Virus record (IMG/VR): IMGVR_UViG_3300008110_000474
Coordinates: 1-22,064 of that record
Reading direction: 5' to 3' (one strand)
DNA: 22,064 nucleotides
DNA from: a virus
Shown here: piece after piece, positions 14,571 through 20,562 of the stretch
How the letters are laid out: each line of letters begins with the position of its first letter
How positions within the stretch are numbered: position 1 is the first letter of the stretch
The notes under the pieces: model-generated
Seen by the model: only the letters and a program-made list of their open reading frames with translations
The model's database searches: none
What the model was told of the DNA's origin: nothing
Translations under genes and position numbers: made by a program

Positions 14571-14665
14571 ATAATTCAGGCGATATTGCAGTAGCATTTT
14601 TTTGTGCGGCCGTGGCCGTGGTGGCCGTAGTGCTGGCCGTATTTGAGACCTTCAATAGACTGTAA
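14567..14665 (+). CDS. 32-residue single-span membrane peptide
   Basis: The reading frame encodes MNNSGDIAVAFFCAAVAVVA followed by VVLAVFETFNRL. A hydrophobic stretch covers residues ~7-26, flanked by an acidic N-terminal side and a basic C-terminal end, as expected of one transmembrane helix. GAGGAG ends 5 nt before the ATG, and the gene forms an ATGA overlap with its neighbour, so translation is very likely despite the length. It is the last gene before the terminator. It might anchor or regulate the cassette's other products; a holin-like role cannot be excluded but has no support. Confidence 0.7.
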   Translation: MNNSGDIAVAFFCAAVAVVAVVLAVFETFNRL

Positions 14666-14681
14666 AACCTAACAGAATCAC

Positions 14682-14708
14682 GGCCAGCCTGGTGCTGGCC
14701 TTTTTTTT
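14682..14708 (+). terminator. Intrinsic terminator of the cassette
   Basis: GGCCAGC (14682-14688) and GCTGGCC (14694-14700) form a perfect 7-bp stem with a 5-nt loop, followed by eight T (14701-14708). It lies 16 bp after the last stop codon. Confidence 0.95.
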
Positions 14709-14718
14709 ACCTGCTGCC

Positions 14719-14916
14719 GCTGGTGGCCGGTCTGCTGCCGCTCGCCTTTCGGGGCTGGCGGTGTGTTGCTGCGCGCCTGTTAAATCAGGCCGCTGGTGGC
14801 GCTCGGCCGTGTTGCTGGTGGTGGTGTACCGGCGCGCTGCTGTTCGTGCCGTGGTGGCCGCGTTATCGGCCTTGCTGCTGGCCTGCGGCCTGCTGCTGGT
14901 GGCCGTGCGCTGGTGG
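14719..14916 (+). repeat. Cluster of five E. coli-type Chi octamers
   Basis: GCTGGTGG occurs perfectly at 14719-14726, 14792-14799, 14814-14821, 14895-14902 and 14909-14916, all in the same orientation, with several one-mismatch copies nearby. A sixth perfect copy is inside the recombinase gene at 16576-16583. Low-complexity sequence is the simplest alternative explanation. Confidence 0.6.
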
Positions 14917-15160
14917 CCGGTATCTTGGCGCTGCTGCTGGCCTGCCGCTGGCCTGCTGCTGGTGCGCGCTGTCCGGGTGGTGGCCGGTGGCCTGGCCGGT
15001 GGCCGGATGCGGCCTGAATAATCAGCAAAGCGCTGCTGGTTACCGCGCTGCAACATGGCGCGACACCCCAGGATTGCACTCAAAACTCCCCATATGGGAG
15101 GCGGCCAGAAATTTTCTTGGCCGAATTCCGCTTTTGAATTCAGCCAGCCTGTCAGGATTC

Positions 15161-15183
15161 TGTGTCAATTTTACTTTGACACA
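15161..15183. promoter_or_regulatory. Perfect 8-bp inverted repeat, operator-like
   Basis: TGTGTCAA (15161-15168) and TTGACACA (15176-15183) are separated by seven A/T-rich bases. The site lies 38 bp beyond the stop of the DUF7696-like gene. It could be an operator, a recombination site or a weak terminator stem; a T6 run on the minus strand is on the wrong side for it. Confidence 0.45.
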
Positions 15184-15221
15184 TTGGGAAAAAAGGCAGG
15201 CACTTCTCAGCCGCCAGAGAA

Positions 15222-15512
15222 TCAGACACCCTGCGCTTTGGCCTTGCGATGCACCGCCACCATCGCCCCACGCAGTGCGTTGTAGCCAACCATGCCACGC
15301 GCAGCCTTGACTCCGGCCAGGTAGTCGGCCTTGCTGGGCTTGACCTTGGTCTTGCCCTTCCAGATCGGTTCGTCAGGGTAGGTTGCCAGCACCAGCCGCG
15401 CCTCGCACTCGGTCATCCAGTCTGGGCACTCATTGCAGACCTGCCGCCCATCCACCAGAGTGACGCTGGAGGTTGGCCTGCCCAGGCAGCGCGTCGAGTT
15501 GTCGCAGATCAT
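15222..15512 (-). CDS. DUF7696-like protein
   Basis: The 96-residue basic product has N-terminal cysteines (C3, C9) and a central VDGRQVCNECPDWMTECEAR with C26, C29 and C36. KADYLAGVKAARGMVGYNAL follows, with a basic end. The VC..CPDW..ECEAR block followed by Y..GV...RG is the pattern of DUF7696, frequent in phage recombination regions. The cysteines may hold zinc. Its ATG overlaps the RuvC-like stop (ATGA), so it is the third gene of a minus-strand operon. A partnership with the resolvase is suggested by position only. Confidence 0.7.
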   Translation of the reverse strand: MICDNSTRCLGRPTSSVTLVDGRQVCNECPDWMTECEARLVLATYPDEPIWKGKTKVKPSKADYLAGVKAARGMVGYNALRGAMVAVHRKAKAQGV

Positions 15513-15973
15513 GGCTGTAGCTGGGTGTCGAGCGCCCAGTGCAGAATGGCAATGGCATCAGCCTCGTTGTCGTTCTCCACGGGATGGCCCTTGGCTTTAG
15601 CCGCTGCGATCATTTCATCCTTGCCAGCGTTTCCCTTCCCGGTTGCATGTTTCTTGATCGTGCCAACAGGGACACCTTGATAGGCGATGCGGTGGTGCTC
15701 GCACCACGCAGTCAGTACGGCCAGGAAGCCACCGTAGACATGAGCCGCATCAGTCCCGGCATGGCGGCGCACTTCCTCAAAGTAAACGGCATCCACCTGG
15801 CCCAGCTGGTTCTTGATCTCGGTCAGCCAGTTCTTGAAGCGCAGGTAACGCATGCCACCACCCTCGTAGCGCCCCGGCTTGAAGGTGATGTAGCCATGAC
15901 TGATCATGCCATCGCTGGATGCTGCCCAGCCGCTGGTAGTCCCAAGGTCCAGTGCTAGGATGACCTCTCTCAT
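15509..15973 (-). CDS. RuvC-like Holliday junction resolvase
   Basis: The true start is the ATG at 15973 (MREVILALDLGTTSGW), which forms an ATGA overlap with the upstream gene; a longer upstream extension is out-of-frame shadow. The 154-residue protein has RNase H-fold acidic residues: Asp9 in LALDLGTTSG, Glu66/67 in VYFEEVRR and Asp139 in NDNEADAIAI. A basic loop VGTIKKHATGKGNAGKDEM lies between. Length and motif order match phage RuvC-like nucleases that resolve branched DNA before packaging, which suits a phage with exonuclease/RecT recombination. It acts as a dimer in relatives. Confidence 0.88.
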   Translation of the reverse strand: MREVILALDLGTTSGWAASSDGMISHGYITFKPGRYEGGGMRYLRFKNWLTEIKNQLGQVDAVYFEEVRRHAGTDAAHVYGGFLAVLTAWCEHHRIAYQGVPVGTIKKHATGKGNAGKDEMIAAAKAKGHPVENDNEADAIAILHWALDTQLQP

Positions 15974-16149
15974 CGCTGCCCCAGCATCTGGTTGAGTCTG
16001 GACTGCGTGTCGCTGTAGCGTGGCGTGAGCGCCTGCCGGATGCACTCTTCGATGATGCTGGCACGGGAGCGGCGCTGGTCCTCGGCTGCTTTGTCCAGCA
16101 AGGCGCGACTCTCTGGCCGCAGCCGCAGGGTGAATACTTTCTGTCGCAT
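15970..16149 (-). CDS. Ribbon-helix-helix DNA-binding protein
   Basis: The 59-residue product begins MRQKVFTLRLRPESRALLDK and continues AAEDQRRSRASIIEECIRQA. This is the ribbon-helix-helix pattern: a basic strand (KVFTLRLR), helix A, a polar turn (RRSRAS) and helix B (IIEECIRQAL). AAGGA lies 7 nt before the ATG. It heads the minus operon RHH / RuvC-like / DUF7696 and is divergent from the recombinase. It probably regulates the shared promoter region (16150-16324), where several inverted repeats are present. An antitoxin role is possible in this family, but no toxin-like neighbour is seen. Confidence 0.82.
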   Translation of the reverse strand: MRQKVFTLRLRPESRALLDKAAEDQRRSRASIIEECIRQALTPRYSDTQSRLNQMLGQR

Positions 16150-16209
16150 GGGAGTCCTTTTGTATAGCTGTCTGATAGACCAATGGTAACGGACGATACC
16201 CTAGAAAAC

Positions 16210-16223
16210 TTGACCAAGATCAA
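16210..16223. promoter_or_regulatory. FNR/ANR-type box, one mismatch
   Basis: TTGACCAAGATCAA matches TTGAT-N4-ATCAA except for one base. It lies 102 bp before the recombinase ATG, nearly the same distance as the box at 13024-13037 from its ATG. An adjacent CAAGATTCTTG palindrome (16221-16231) might bind the RHH protein instead. Confidence 0.5.
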
Positions 16224-16241
16224 GATTCTTGAAGATAGTTG

Positions 16242-16270
16242 TTGTCAGACCGTTTGTTGTGGGTTAGAGT
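16242..16270 (+). promoter_or_regulatory. Candidate promoter of the recombination operon
   Basis: TTGTCA (16242-16247), a 17-bp spacer and TAGAGT (16265-16270) fit sigma70 well. Transcription would start near 16277, placing the FNR-like box at about -60. The leader contains a hairpin GTGTAGCG-CAA-CGCTATAC (16280-16298, one G-T pair) before the GAGGAG ribosome site. Confidence 0.5.
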
Positions 16271-16324
16271 CCGGTCATGGTGTAGCGCAACGCTATACCC
16301 AACCACCCAGATCGAGGAGTTGAC

Positions 16325-16984
16325 ATGGAATACATCGCATACTATCGCGTCAGCACAGACCGCCAGGGCAACAGTGGCTTGGGTCTTGAGGCGCAGCAGG
16401 CCGCGGTCAAACAGCACGGCGGCACTGTCATTGCTGAGTACACCGAGATTGAAAGCGGCGGCAAGTCATGCCGTCCCCAGTTGCTGGCAGCACTGGCCGA
16501 GTGCAAGCGCACTGGCGCAACCCTGATCGTAGCCAAGCTGGACCGGTTGGCGCGTGATGCCAAGCTGATCCTGACGCTGGTGGACGAAGGCGCGAAGGTC
16601 AAGTTCCTGGACCTGCCGGAGATCGACACCGAGGGGCCGATTGGCAGGCTGATGCTGACCATCATCGCTGGCGTAGCCGAGTTTGAGCGCCGCATCATCT
16701 CCAAGCGTACCAAGGAAGCGCTGGCTGTCAAGAAAGCGCGCGGCGTGAAGCTTGGCTGTCCCTACCCGGAGCGTGGCGGCGCTATTACTGGTGGCCGTGC
16801 CAAGTCCAGGGCACTGCTCGCTGCCCAGCCACTGGCCGCAGTCCTGGCTGAGATCAGGCAACTAGGGTTCACCACCATCCGCGAGATACAACAGGAACTC
16901 ATGGCACGGGGAATCGCCACGCCATCAGGCAGCAAATCATGGTCTACCAGCGCAGTTCAACGGCTAATTGGGAGGGTTGGGTGA
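16325..16984 (+). CDS. Serine recombinase (resolvase/invertase family)
   Basis: The 219-residue protein has the catalytic Ser10 in YYRVSTDRQ, the conserved KLDRLARD at residues 71-78 and EFERRIISKRTKEAL at 119-133. Residues ~140-219 hold a basic helix-turn-helix region (FTTIREIQQELMARGIATPS, then SWSTSAVQRLIGRVG). It lacks the long zinc and coiled-coil domain of large serine integrases, so it is of resolvase type and probably acts on a nearby res-like site for multimer resolution or inversion. GAGGAG lies 5 nt before the ATG. It leads a long plus-strand operon. A perfect Chi octamer falls within it at 16576. Confidence 0.9.
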   Translation: MEYIAYYRVSTDRQGNSGLGLEAQQAAVKQHGGTVIAEYTEIESGGKSCRPQLLAALAECKRTGATLIVAKLDRLARDAKLILTLVDEGAKVKFLDLPEIDTEGPIGRLMLTIIAGVAEFERRIISKRTKEALAVKKARGVKLGCPYPERGGAITGGRAKSRALLAAQPLAAVLAEIRQLGFTTIREIQQELMARGIATPSGSKSWSTSAVQRLIGRVG

Positions 16985-17046
16985 GCGAGATCATTGCGTG
17001 GTATCTGGTTTTTTTGTTGGTTGTTGTTCTAATTTACGGAGGTTGA
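16981..17046 (+). CDS. 21-residue membrane microprotein
   Basis: A GTG start overlaps the recombinase stop by four bases (GTGA), and the frame encodes MSEIIAWYLVFLLVVVLIYG plus Gly. Residues 4-19 are continuously hydrophobic. Its last codons contain the GGAGG that serves the next gene, so its translation may control access to that site. It could be a real peptide or a leader that couples genes; the lack of its own strong ribosome site is expected for coupled starts. Confidence 0.5.
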   Translation: MSEIIAWYLVFLLVVVLIYGG

Positions 17047-17047
17047 T

Positions 17048-17317
17048 ATGAAACTGATGGACATTTTCTTTTCGCTGATGGATGGCTATGACCCACCGAT
17101 CATGCTGCCGCATGAGGCGATCATGGCGTGGAGGCCAACCGATCCTCGGCGCTATGACACGGTCCGTGCCGAGTGCATAAAGACATTGCGTGAGAGTAAC
17201 CGGTACATTTTGGACGGCCATTTCACGCCGACAAAGGCCAGCAATACTGACATCACAGTCACCTTCACGCGAGTGCGCCAGCAGCACGGAGAAACGCTGA
17301 TCCAGGTGGCGCAATGA
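17048..17317 (+). CDS. Small protein of unknown function
   Basis: The 89-residue product starts MKLMDIFFSLMDGYDPPIML and continues with a charged middle (WRPTDPRRYDTVRAECIKTL) and a strand-rich end. No known family is recognised. A GGAGG site 4 nt before the ATG and the ATGA overlap with the lipoprotein gene support it. It sits between a recombinase and a lipoprotein in one operon, with no hint of a specific role. Confidence 0.7.
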   Translation: MKLMDIFFSLMDGYDPPIMLPHEAIMAWRPTDPRRYDTVRAECIKTLRESNRYILDGHFTPTKASNTDITVTFTRVRQQHGETLIQVAQ

Positions 17318-17559
17318 AGACCATGCTGGCATTTCTGTCGGTGATCCTGGGCGGCTGCGGCAGCATGCAAGAAGCGGTCAGCAACCTGCAAGTGGACAAG
17401 GATATTCAGGCAATGAGTCGAGCGGAGGTCATCGCAGGCATCAACGAATGCGAGAGCGCTGGGCAACGGGCAGTAGTACTAAGCGCCAAGCGGCGCATCA
17501 ATGGACAGGTGATCCCGGCTCCCGTCGAGGTTACCTGCCTTCCAAAACTAAAATGGTGA
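17314..17559 (+). CDS. Small phage lipoprotein
   Basis: The 81-residue protein has a short signal peptide MKTMLAFLSVILGGCGSMQE with an LGGC lipobox; Cys15 would be lipidated after cleavage. The mature part (about 67 residues) is polar, with SRAEVIAGINECES, AVVLSAKRRING and a C-terminal VEVTCLP. A second and a third Cys could form a disulfide, consistent with a periplasmic location. Phage lipoproteins at such sites sometimes block superinfection or change the envelope, and spanin subunits are also lipoproteins, but there is no lysis cassette here. Coupled to the gene before it by ATGA. Confidence 0.72.
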   Translation: MKTMLAFLSVILGGCGSMQEAVSNLQVDKDIQAMSRAEVIAGINECESAGQRAVVLSAKRRINGQVIPAPVEVTCLPKLKW

Positions 17560-17566
17560 GGTGGCG

Positions 17567-17788
17567 ATGAGTCAGAATACTGATGTATTGGCGTACATGA
17601 AAAAGAACAAAGGCATCACCAGCATGCAGGCGATCATGGACCTGGGAATCACGCGACTGGCCGGACGCATCTGGGAGTTGCGGATGGATGGGCATCTGAT
17701 CCTCGACTACTGGGTCAAGGTCAAGACACGGGCTGGACGCGAGGCGAAAGTAAAACGCTATGTTTTGCAACCGAAAGGAAAAAAATAA
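17567..17788 (+). CDS. Small winged-helix protein
   Basis: The product has 73 residues from the ATG at 17567, which GAGGTGG precedes. It reads MSQNTDVLAYMKKNKGITSM, then a helix-turn-helix MDLGITRLAGRIWELRMDGH and a basic wing ending RYVLQPKGKK. This compact winged-helix form is common just upstream of phage recombination genes and may regulate them or bind DNA ends. TAATG links it to the exonuclease gene. Confidence 0.8.
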   Translation: MSQNTDVLAYMKKNKGITSMQAIMDLGITRLAGRIWELRMDGHLILDYWVKVKTRAGREAKVKRYVLQPKGKK

Positions 17789-18741
17789 TGGTCAGTAAAG
17801 TCACGCCGGACACCATGATGTCGGCCAGTCGGTTGCCGTCACTCATGGGATACAGTAAGTACAACACCCCCAATGACGAACTGCAATACAGCATCCGCGC
17901 CTTGCAAGACATGGAGCGGCCGGACATTGGCAACGAAGCAATGGCCTGGGGCAATCAGATGGAGCCTTTGATCTTGTCCGAGGCGGCGCGCAGGCTGGGA
18001 CTAAGCGATGTTGTGCTGGACCATCCAACAGCTTGTTATCACCCAGCCATCCCGCTGTGCTGCTCTCTCGACGGCACTGGCAATGGCCGAGGCCAGGTGA
18101 TCCGCACCGATCCTGACAAGGGCATCTATGTTGTTGGCCAGGACAGCATCAACTTGCATGGCGTGGGGGTGCTTGAGGCCAAGTTGACCAGTGTCCGGCC
18201 AGAAGATGCCCCGGCCCTGTACCGTGGTCCGATCCAACTGCAAGGCCAGATGGACATCATCCAGGCACAGTGGGGTGCGGTATGTGTGCTGTACGGCGGC
18301 ACGGAATTACGCATCTTCCTATTCGCCCCGCATGTCGGAACGGTCACTCGGATAGTGGAAGCGGTCAGGGACTTTCAGCGGCGGCTCGACAATTGGAAGG
18401 CCACCGGCGAGATCGATTTCTACCCGCCGTCGAGCAGCAAGGATGCGGACAGGATGTACCCAAAGGCCGAGGACATCGAGGTGGTGCTGCCGCCAACAGC
18501 CGAGGAACTTGTAGAAAAAATCAAGGCAGCACAGGCCGTGGCTTTGCAGGCAGAGACTGACCGCAGCAAGGCCGAGGCCGATCTTAAGGTCTTGATGGGG
18601 ACGGCCACCACTGGCGTGATCGGAAACTATCGAGTGTCCTGGCCTATGCGTAGCTACTCGGCCAAGCCAGCCAAGGTCACCCCGGCCAAGGAAGCGTACT
18701 CAATCCGTCAATCTAATCTCTCAATCAAGGAACGCAAATGA
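17788..18741 (+). CDS. YqaJ-type 5'-3' exonuclease
   Basis: The 317-residue enzyme shows the lambda-exonuclease/YqaJ core. Glu59 is in WGNQMEPLI, Asp95 in SLDGTG, Glu130 and Lys132 in LEAKLTS, and Gln152/154 in QLQGQMDI. These residues bind Mg2+ and cut one strand from DNA ends, giving 3' single strands for the annealase. The C-terminal ~70 residues are an Ala/Glu-rich helix (AAQAVALQAETDRSKAEADL) and a basic tail. It is paired with recT through an ATGA overlap, the usual exonuclease/annealase order. Confidence 0.9.
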   Translation: MVSKVTPDTMMSASRLPSLMGYSKYNTPNDELQYSIRALQDMERPDIGNEAMAWGNQMEPLILSEAARRLGLSDVVLDHPTACYHPAIPLCCSLDGTGNGRGQVIRTDPDKGIYVVGQDSINLHGVGVLEAKLTSVRPEDAPALYRGPIQLQGQMDIIQAQWGAVCVLYGGTELRIFLFAPHVGTVTRIVEAVRDFQRRLDNWKATGEIDFYPPSSSKDADRMYPKAEDIEVVLPPTAEELVEKIKAAQAVALQAETDRSKAEADLKVLMGTATTGVIGNYRVSWPMRSYSAKPAKVTPAKEAYSIRQSNLSIKERK

Positions 18742-19784
18742 GCAACATCACTACCCGCCAAGGGTTCGCACCCCAGACATTTACCGAGTGCCGCCAGTTC
18801 GCCGAGGAGTTGGCATCATCCAGCCTAGTCCCCAAGCAGTACCAGGGAAAATCGCAAGACATCTTGGTCTGTGTCCAGTGGGGAATGGAACTCGGCCTCG
18901 CTCCCATGCAGGCGCTCCAGAACATTGCGGTCATCAACGGCAAGCCCAGCGTATACGGTGACGCAGCGCTGGCGCTGGTCCAGGCCAGTCCGGTCTGCGA
19001 GGGTGTCGAGGAAACAATCGAGGGCGAAGGCACTGCCAATCCGGTGGCCGTCTGCACCTGCCATAGGAAGAACCGTCAGCCGGTCACAGCCAGGTTCAGC
19101 GTCGAGGATGCCAAGCGCGCTGGGCTGTGGGGCAAGCAAGGTCCGTGGCAGGCGTACCCCAAGCGCATGCTCCAGATGCGCGCCCGTGGCTTTGCGTTGC
19201 GCGATGCCTTCCCTGATGTGCTGAAGGGTCTGATCACCGCCGAGGAGGCCCAGGATTACCCGACAGAGCGCGATATCTCTCCGGTCAAAACCAACCCGCT
19301 GGATGCCATTGCGCCGCCAGTAGCGCCAGCAGAGTTGATCTACAACATCCCGGCTGAGACAATCACGGCAGAGATGCTGGAGCAGGTAGTCGAGCCGGTA
19401 GAGGTAGCGCAGACTGCGGAGCAATTGAAGGCCGAGTTCGAGGCGGCTGGCATCGAAGTGGTTGCAGTTGAGACAGTGCAAGAACTGCCGAAAGCAGCGC
19501 CGCGCATGTATCGCTTGATGGTTCCAGGAAAGGAAGAGCCGGTCAAGGAATTCGATGAACCGCTGGAGTTCATCAAGGCATACGAAGACCTGGCCGAGAG
19601 GACTGCCCGTGCTGGAAAAGCGCCGCACCGGGATCGCATGACCAAGCTGCGCGAGTTGCGCGAGGCCAATGAGCAAACGCTCAAGGCCATGCCGGTGGTG
19701 CAGAGGACCGCGCAAAGCGCGGCGTACAGCCATCGCCTTGCTGCTCTGGGCGCGGCCATGAAGGAGGCTGGCGATGCAAGTTAA
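18738..19784 (+). CDS. recT: RecT-family single-strand annealing protein
   Basis: The 348-residue protein has the family core QTFTECRQFAEELASSSLVP, SQDILVCVQWGMELGLAPMQ, LQNIAVINGKPSVYGDA and KRMLQMRARGFALRDAFPDV, in residues ~10-165. The second half (residues ~180-348) is longer than in many RecT proteins, acidic and helical, with QTAEQLKAEFEAAG. It anneals single strands produced by the adjacent exonuclease during recombination-dependent replication. The stop overlaps the start of the next small gene by 11 bases. Confidence 0.93.
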   Translation: MSNITTRQGFAPQTFTECRQFAEELASSSLVPKQYQGKSQDILVCVQWGMELGLAPMQALQNIAVINGKPSVYGDAALALVQASPVCEGVEETIEGEGTANPVAVCTCHRKNRQPVTARFSVEDAKRAGLWGKQGPWQAYPKRMLQMRARGFALRDAFPDVLKGLITAEEAQDYPTERDISPVKTNPLDAIAPPVAPAELIYNIPAETITAEMLEQVVEPVEVAQTAEQLKAEFEAAGIEVVAVETVQELPKAAPRMYRLMVPGKEEPVKEFDEPLEFIKAYEDLAERTARAGKAPHRDRMTKLRELREANEQTLKAMPVVQRTAQSAAYSHRLAALGAAMKEAGDAS

Positions 19785-19950
19785 ATATACGATTGAGGCG
19801 CTGACGCTGGAGCAGATGGAGGAACTCATCGCGCACTACCATAAGCGCTGGCCGTCTACTGGCTACGGCACAAGCACTGGCTCGATCCGATATCGACATG
19901 GCGATGATGTTTGGGTCTGCACAATGACACGCGAGGACAGCTGCGACTGA
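19774..19950 (+). CDS. Small phage protein (58 residues)
   Basis: The gene starts with ATG at 19774, preceded by a strong AAGGAGG 6 nt upstream, and overlaps recT by 11 bp. It reads MQVKYTIEALTLEQMEELIA, then HYHKRWPSTGYGTSTGSIRY and ends with WVCTMTREDSCD. The GYGT motif and a C-terminal TR..SCD are elements of short proteins found near recombination genes in proteobacterial phages. Function unknown. A longer frame that reads through this region is a shadow until its own downstream start. Confidence 0.72.
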   Translation: MQVKYTIEALTLEQMEELIAHYHKRWPSTGYGTSTGSIRYRHGDDVWVCTMTREDSCD

Positions 19951-20012
19951 TCAACGGGGGAAAGCGGATGCCGAAGCAGTTAGCGTTGCGACTACGCGGC
20001 GGATCGGACGCA

Positions 20013-20544
20013 GCGAGTACCCCGCCATTTAAATACAGGAGAACAACTATGAGTGTTGAAGCACTTAAAGAAGCCTTTTTAGTAGCAAGGAAAGCAGCAG
20101 ACGCAGCATGGGAAGCAGAACGGAAAACACGGAAAGTATTTAAAGAAGCATTGCAAGTAGCGTGGGAAACAGCAAAGGAAGAAGAGGGGGAGGCATGGAA
20201 AGAAGTAATGCAAATAGCATGGAAAGTACAACGGGGAGCACGGGAAGAAACAAAGGAAGCGTTTGAAGCAGAAGAAAAAGCATTTGCAGCAGAGGCAGCA
20301 TATAAAGCGGCATGCGAAGCACGGGCAGCACTGGTAGCACGGGGAGTAGCAGAGGCAGAACGAAAAATACAGGAGGCAGTAATAGCAGAATGGGAAGCAA
20401 TAGACGCGTCACAGAAAGCACTGGAAGCAAATGACATACGGGCAGCATTGGAAGCGGGAGATGCATTACGGAAAGCACAAGACAGATGCCGAGCAGCGTA
20501 TGCGACATGGGAAGCATGGAAAGTAGCAGGGGCGGCGAGTACCC
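20013..20544 (+). repeat. 10-bp direct repeat flanking the coiled-coil gene
   Basis: GCGAGTACCC occurs at 20013-20022 and 20535-20544, each followed at a short distance by CATTT. In the shared frame they encode DAASTPPF just before, and GAASTQSF at the end of, the coiled-coil protein. The repeat may mark an insertion or an internal duplication. Confidence 0.5.
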
Positions 20545-20555
20545 AATCATTTTGA
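20049..20555 (+). CDS. Ala/Glu-rich alpha-helical (coiled-coil) protein
   Basis: From the ATG at 20049 (CAGGAG, 7 nt spacing) the product has 168 residues, almost all predicted helix. Ala, Glu, Lys, Arg and periodic Trp recur in units such as AAWEAERKT, VAWETAKEE, EAWKEVMQ, IAWKVQRG and EWEAIDASQ. The Trp spacing is about 7-11 residues. Codon use is unlike its neighbours: Ala is almost always GCA and Glu mostly GAA, with purine-rich strings, so large frames open antisense. An alternative ATG at 19969, behind GGGGGA, would add 27 residues (MPKQLALRLRGGS...). The composition suggests foreign origin or repeat growth. Function unknown. Confidence 0.7.
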   Translation: MSVEALKEAFLVARKAADAAWEAERKTRKVFKEALQVAWETAKEEEGEAWKEVMQIAWKVQRGAREETKEAFEAEEKAFAAEAAYKAACEARAALVARGVAEAERKIQEAVIAEWEAIDASQKALEANDIRAALEAGDALRKAQDRCRAAYATWEAWKVAGAASTQSF

Positions 20556-20562
20556 GGCGACT

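Larger units (their letters stand above)
14709..15221. other. Non-coding GC-rich low-complexity tract with inverted repeats
   Basis: Between two convergent transcription units, 14709-15020 is built from overlapping TGCTG, CTGGTGG and TGGCCG units. Several frames are open on both strands at once and one starts inside the terminator stem, so I read it as non-coding. From 15080 the composition becomes mixed and inverted repeats follow: CTCCC-CATAT-GGGAG (15086-15100), CGGCCA/TGGCCG (15102-15123), GAATTC repeated (15123-15128 and 15136-15141, approximate), and TGTGTCAA/TTGACACA (15161-15183). Confidence 0.55.

Noticed and set aside
14652-15310. Several 70-195 codon frames on both strands
   Set aside because: They start in or cross the terminator, are low complexity and mutually overlapping; composition artefact of the GC-rich tract.
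15509-16183. A longer RuvC-like product starting at 16183
   Set aside because: The extra N-terminus reads out of frame through the RHH gene; the ATG at 15973 with its ATGA overlap gives a canonical RuvC-like N-terminus.
18825-19829. A 334-codon minus-strand frame
   Set aside because: It is fully antisense to recT, which has clear family motifs; low-quality, His/Leu/Arg-rich translation.
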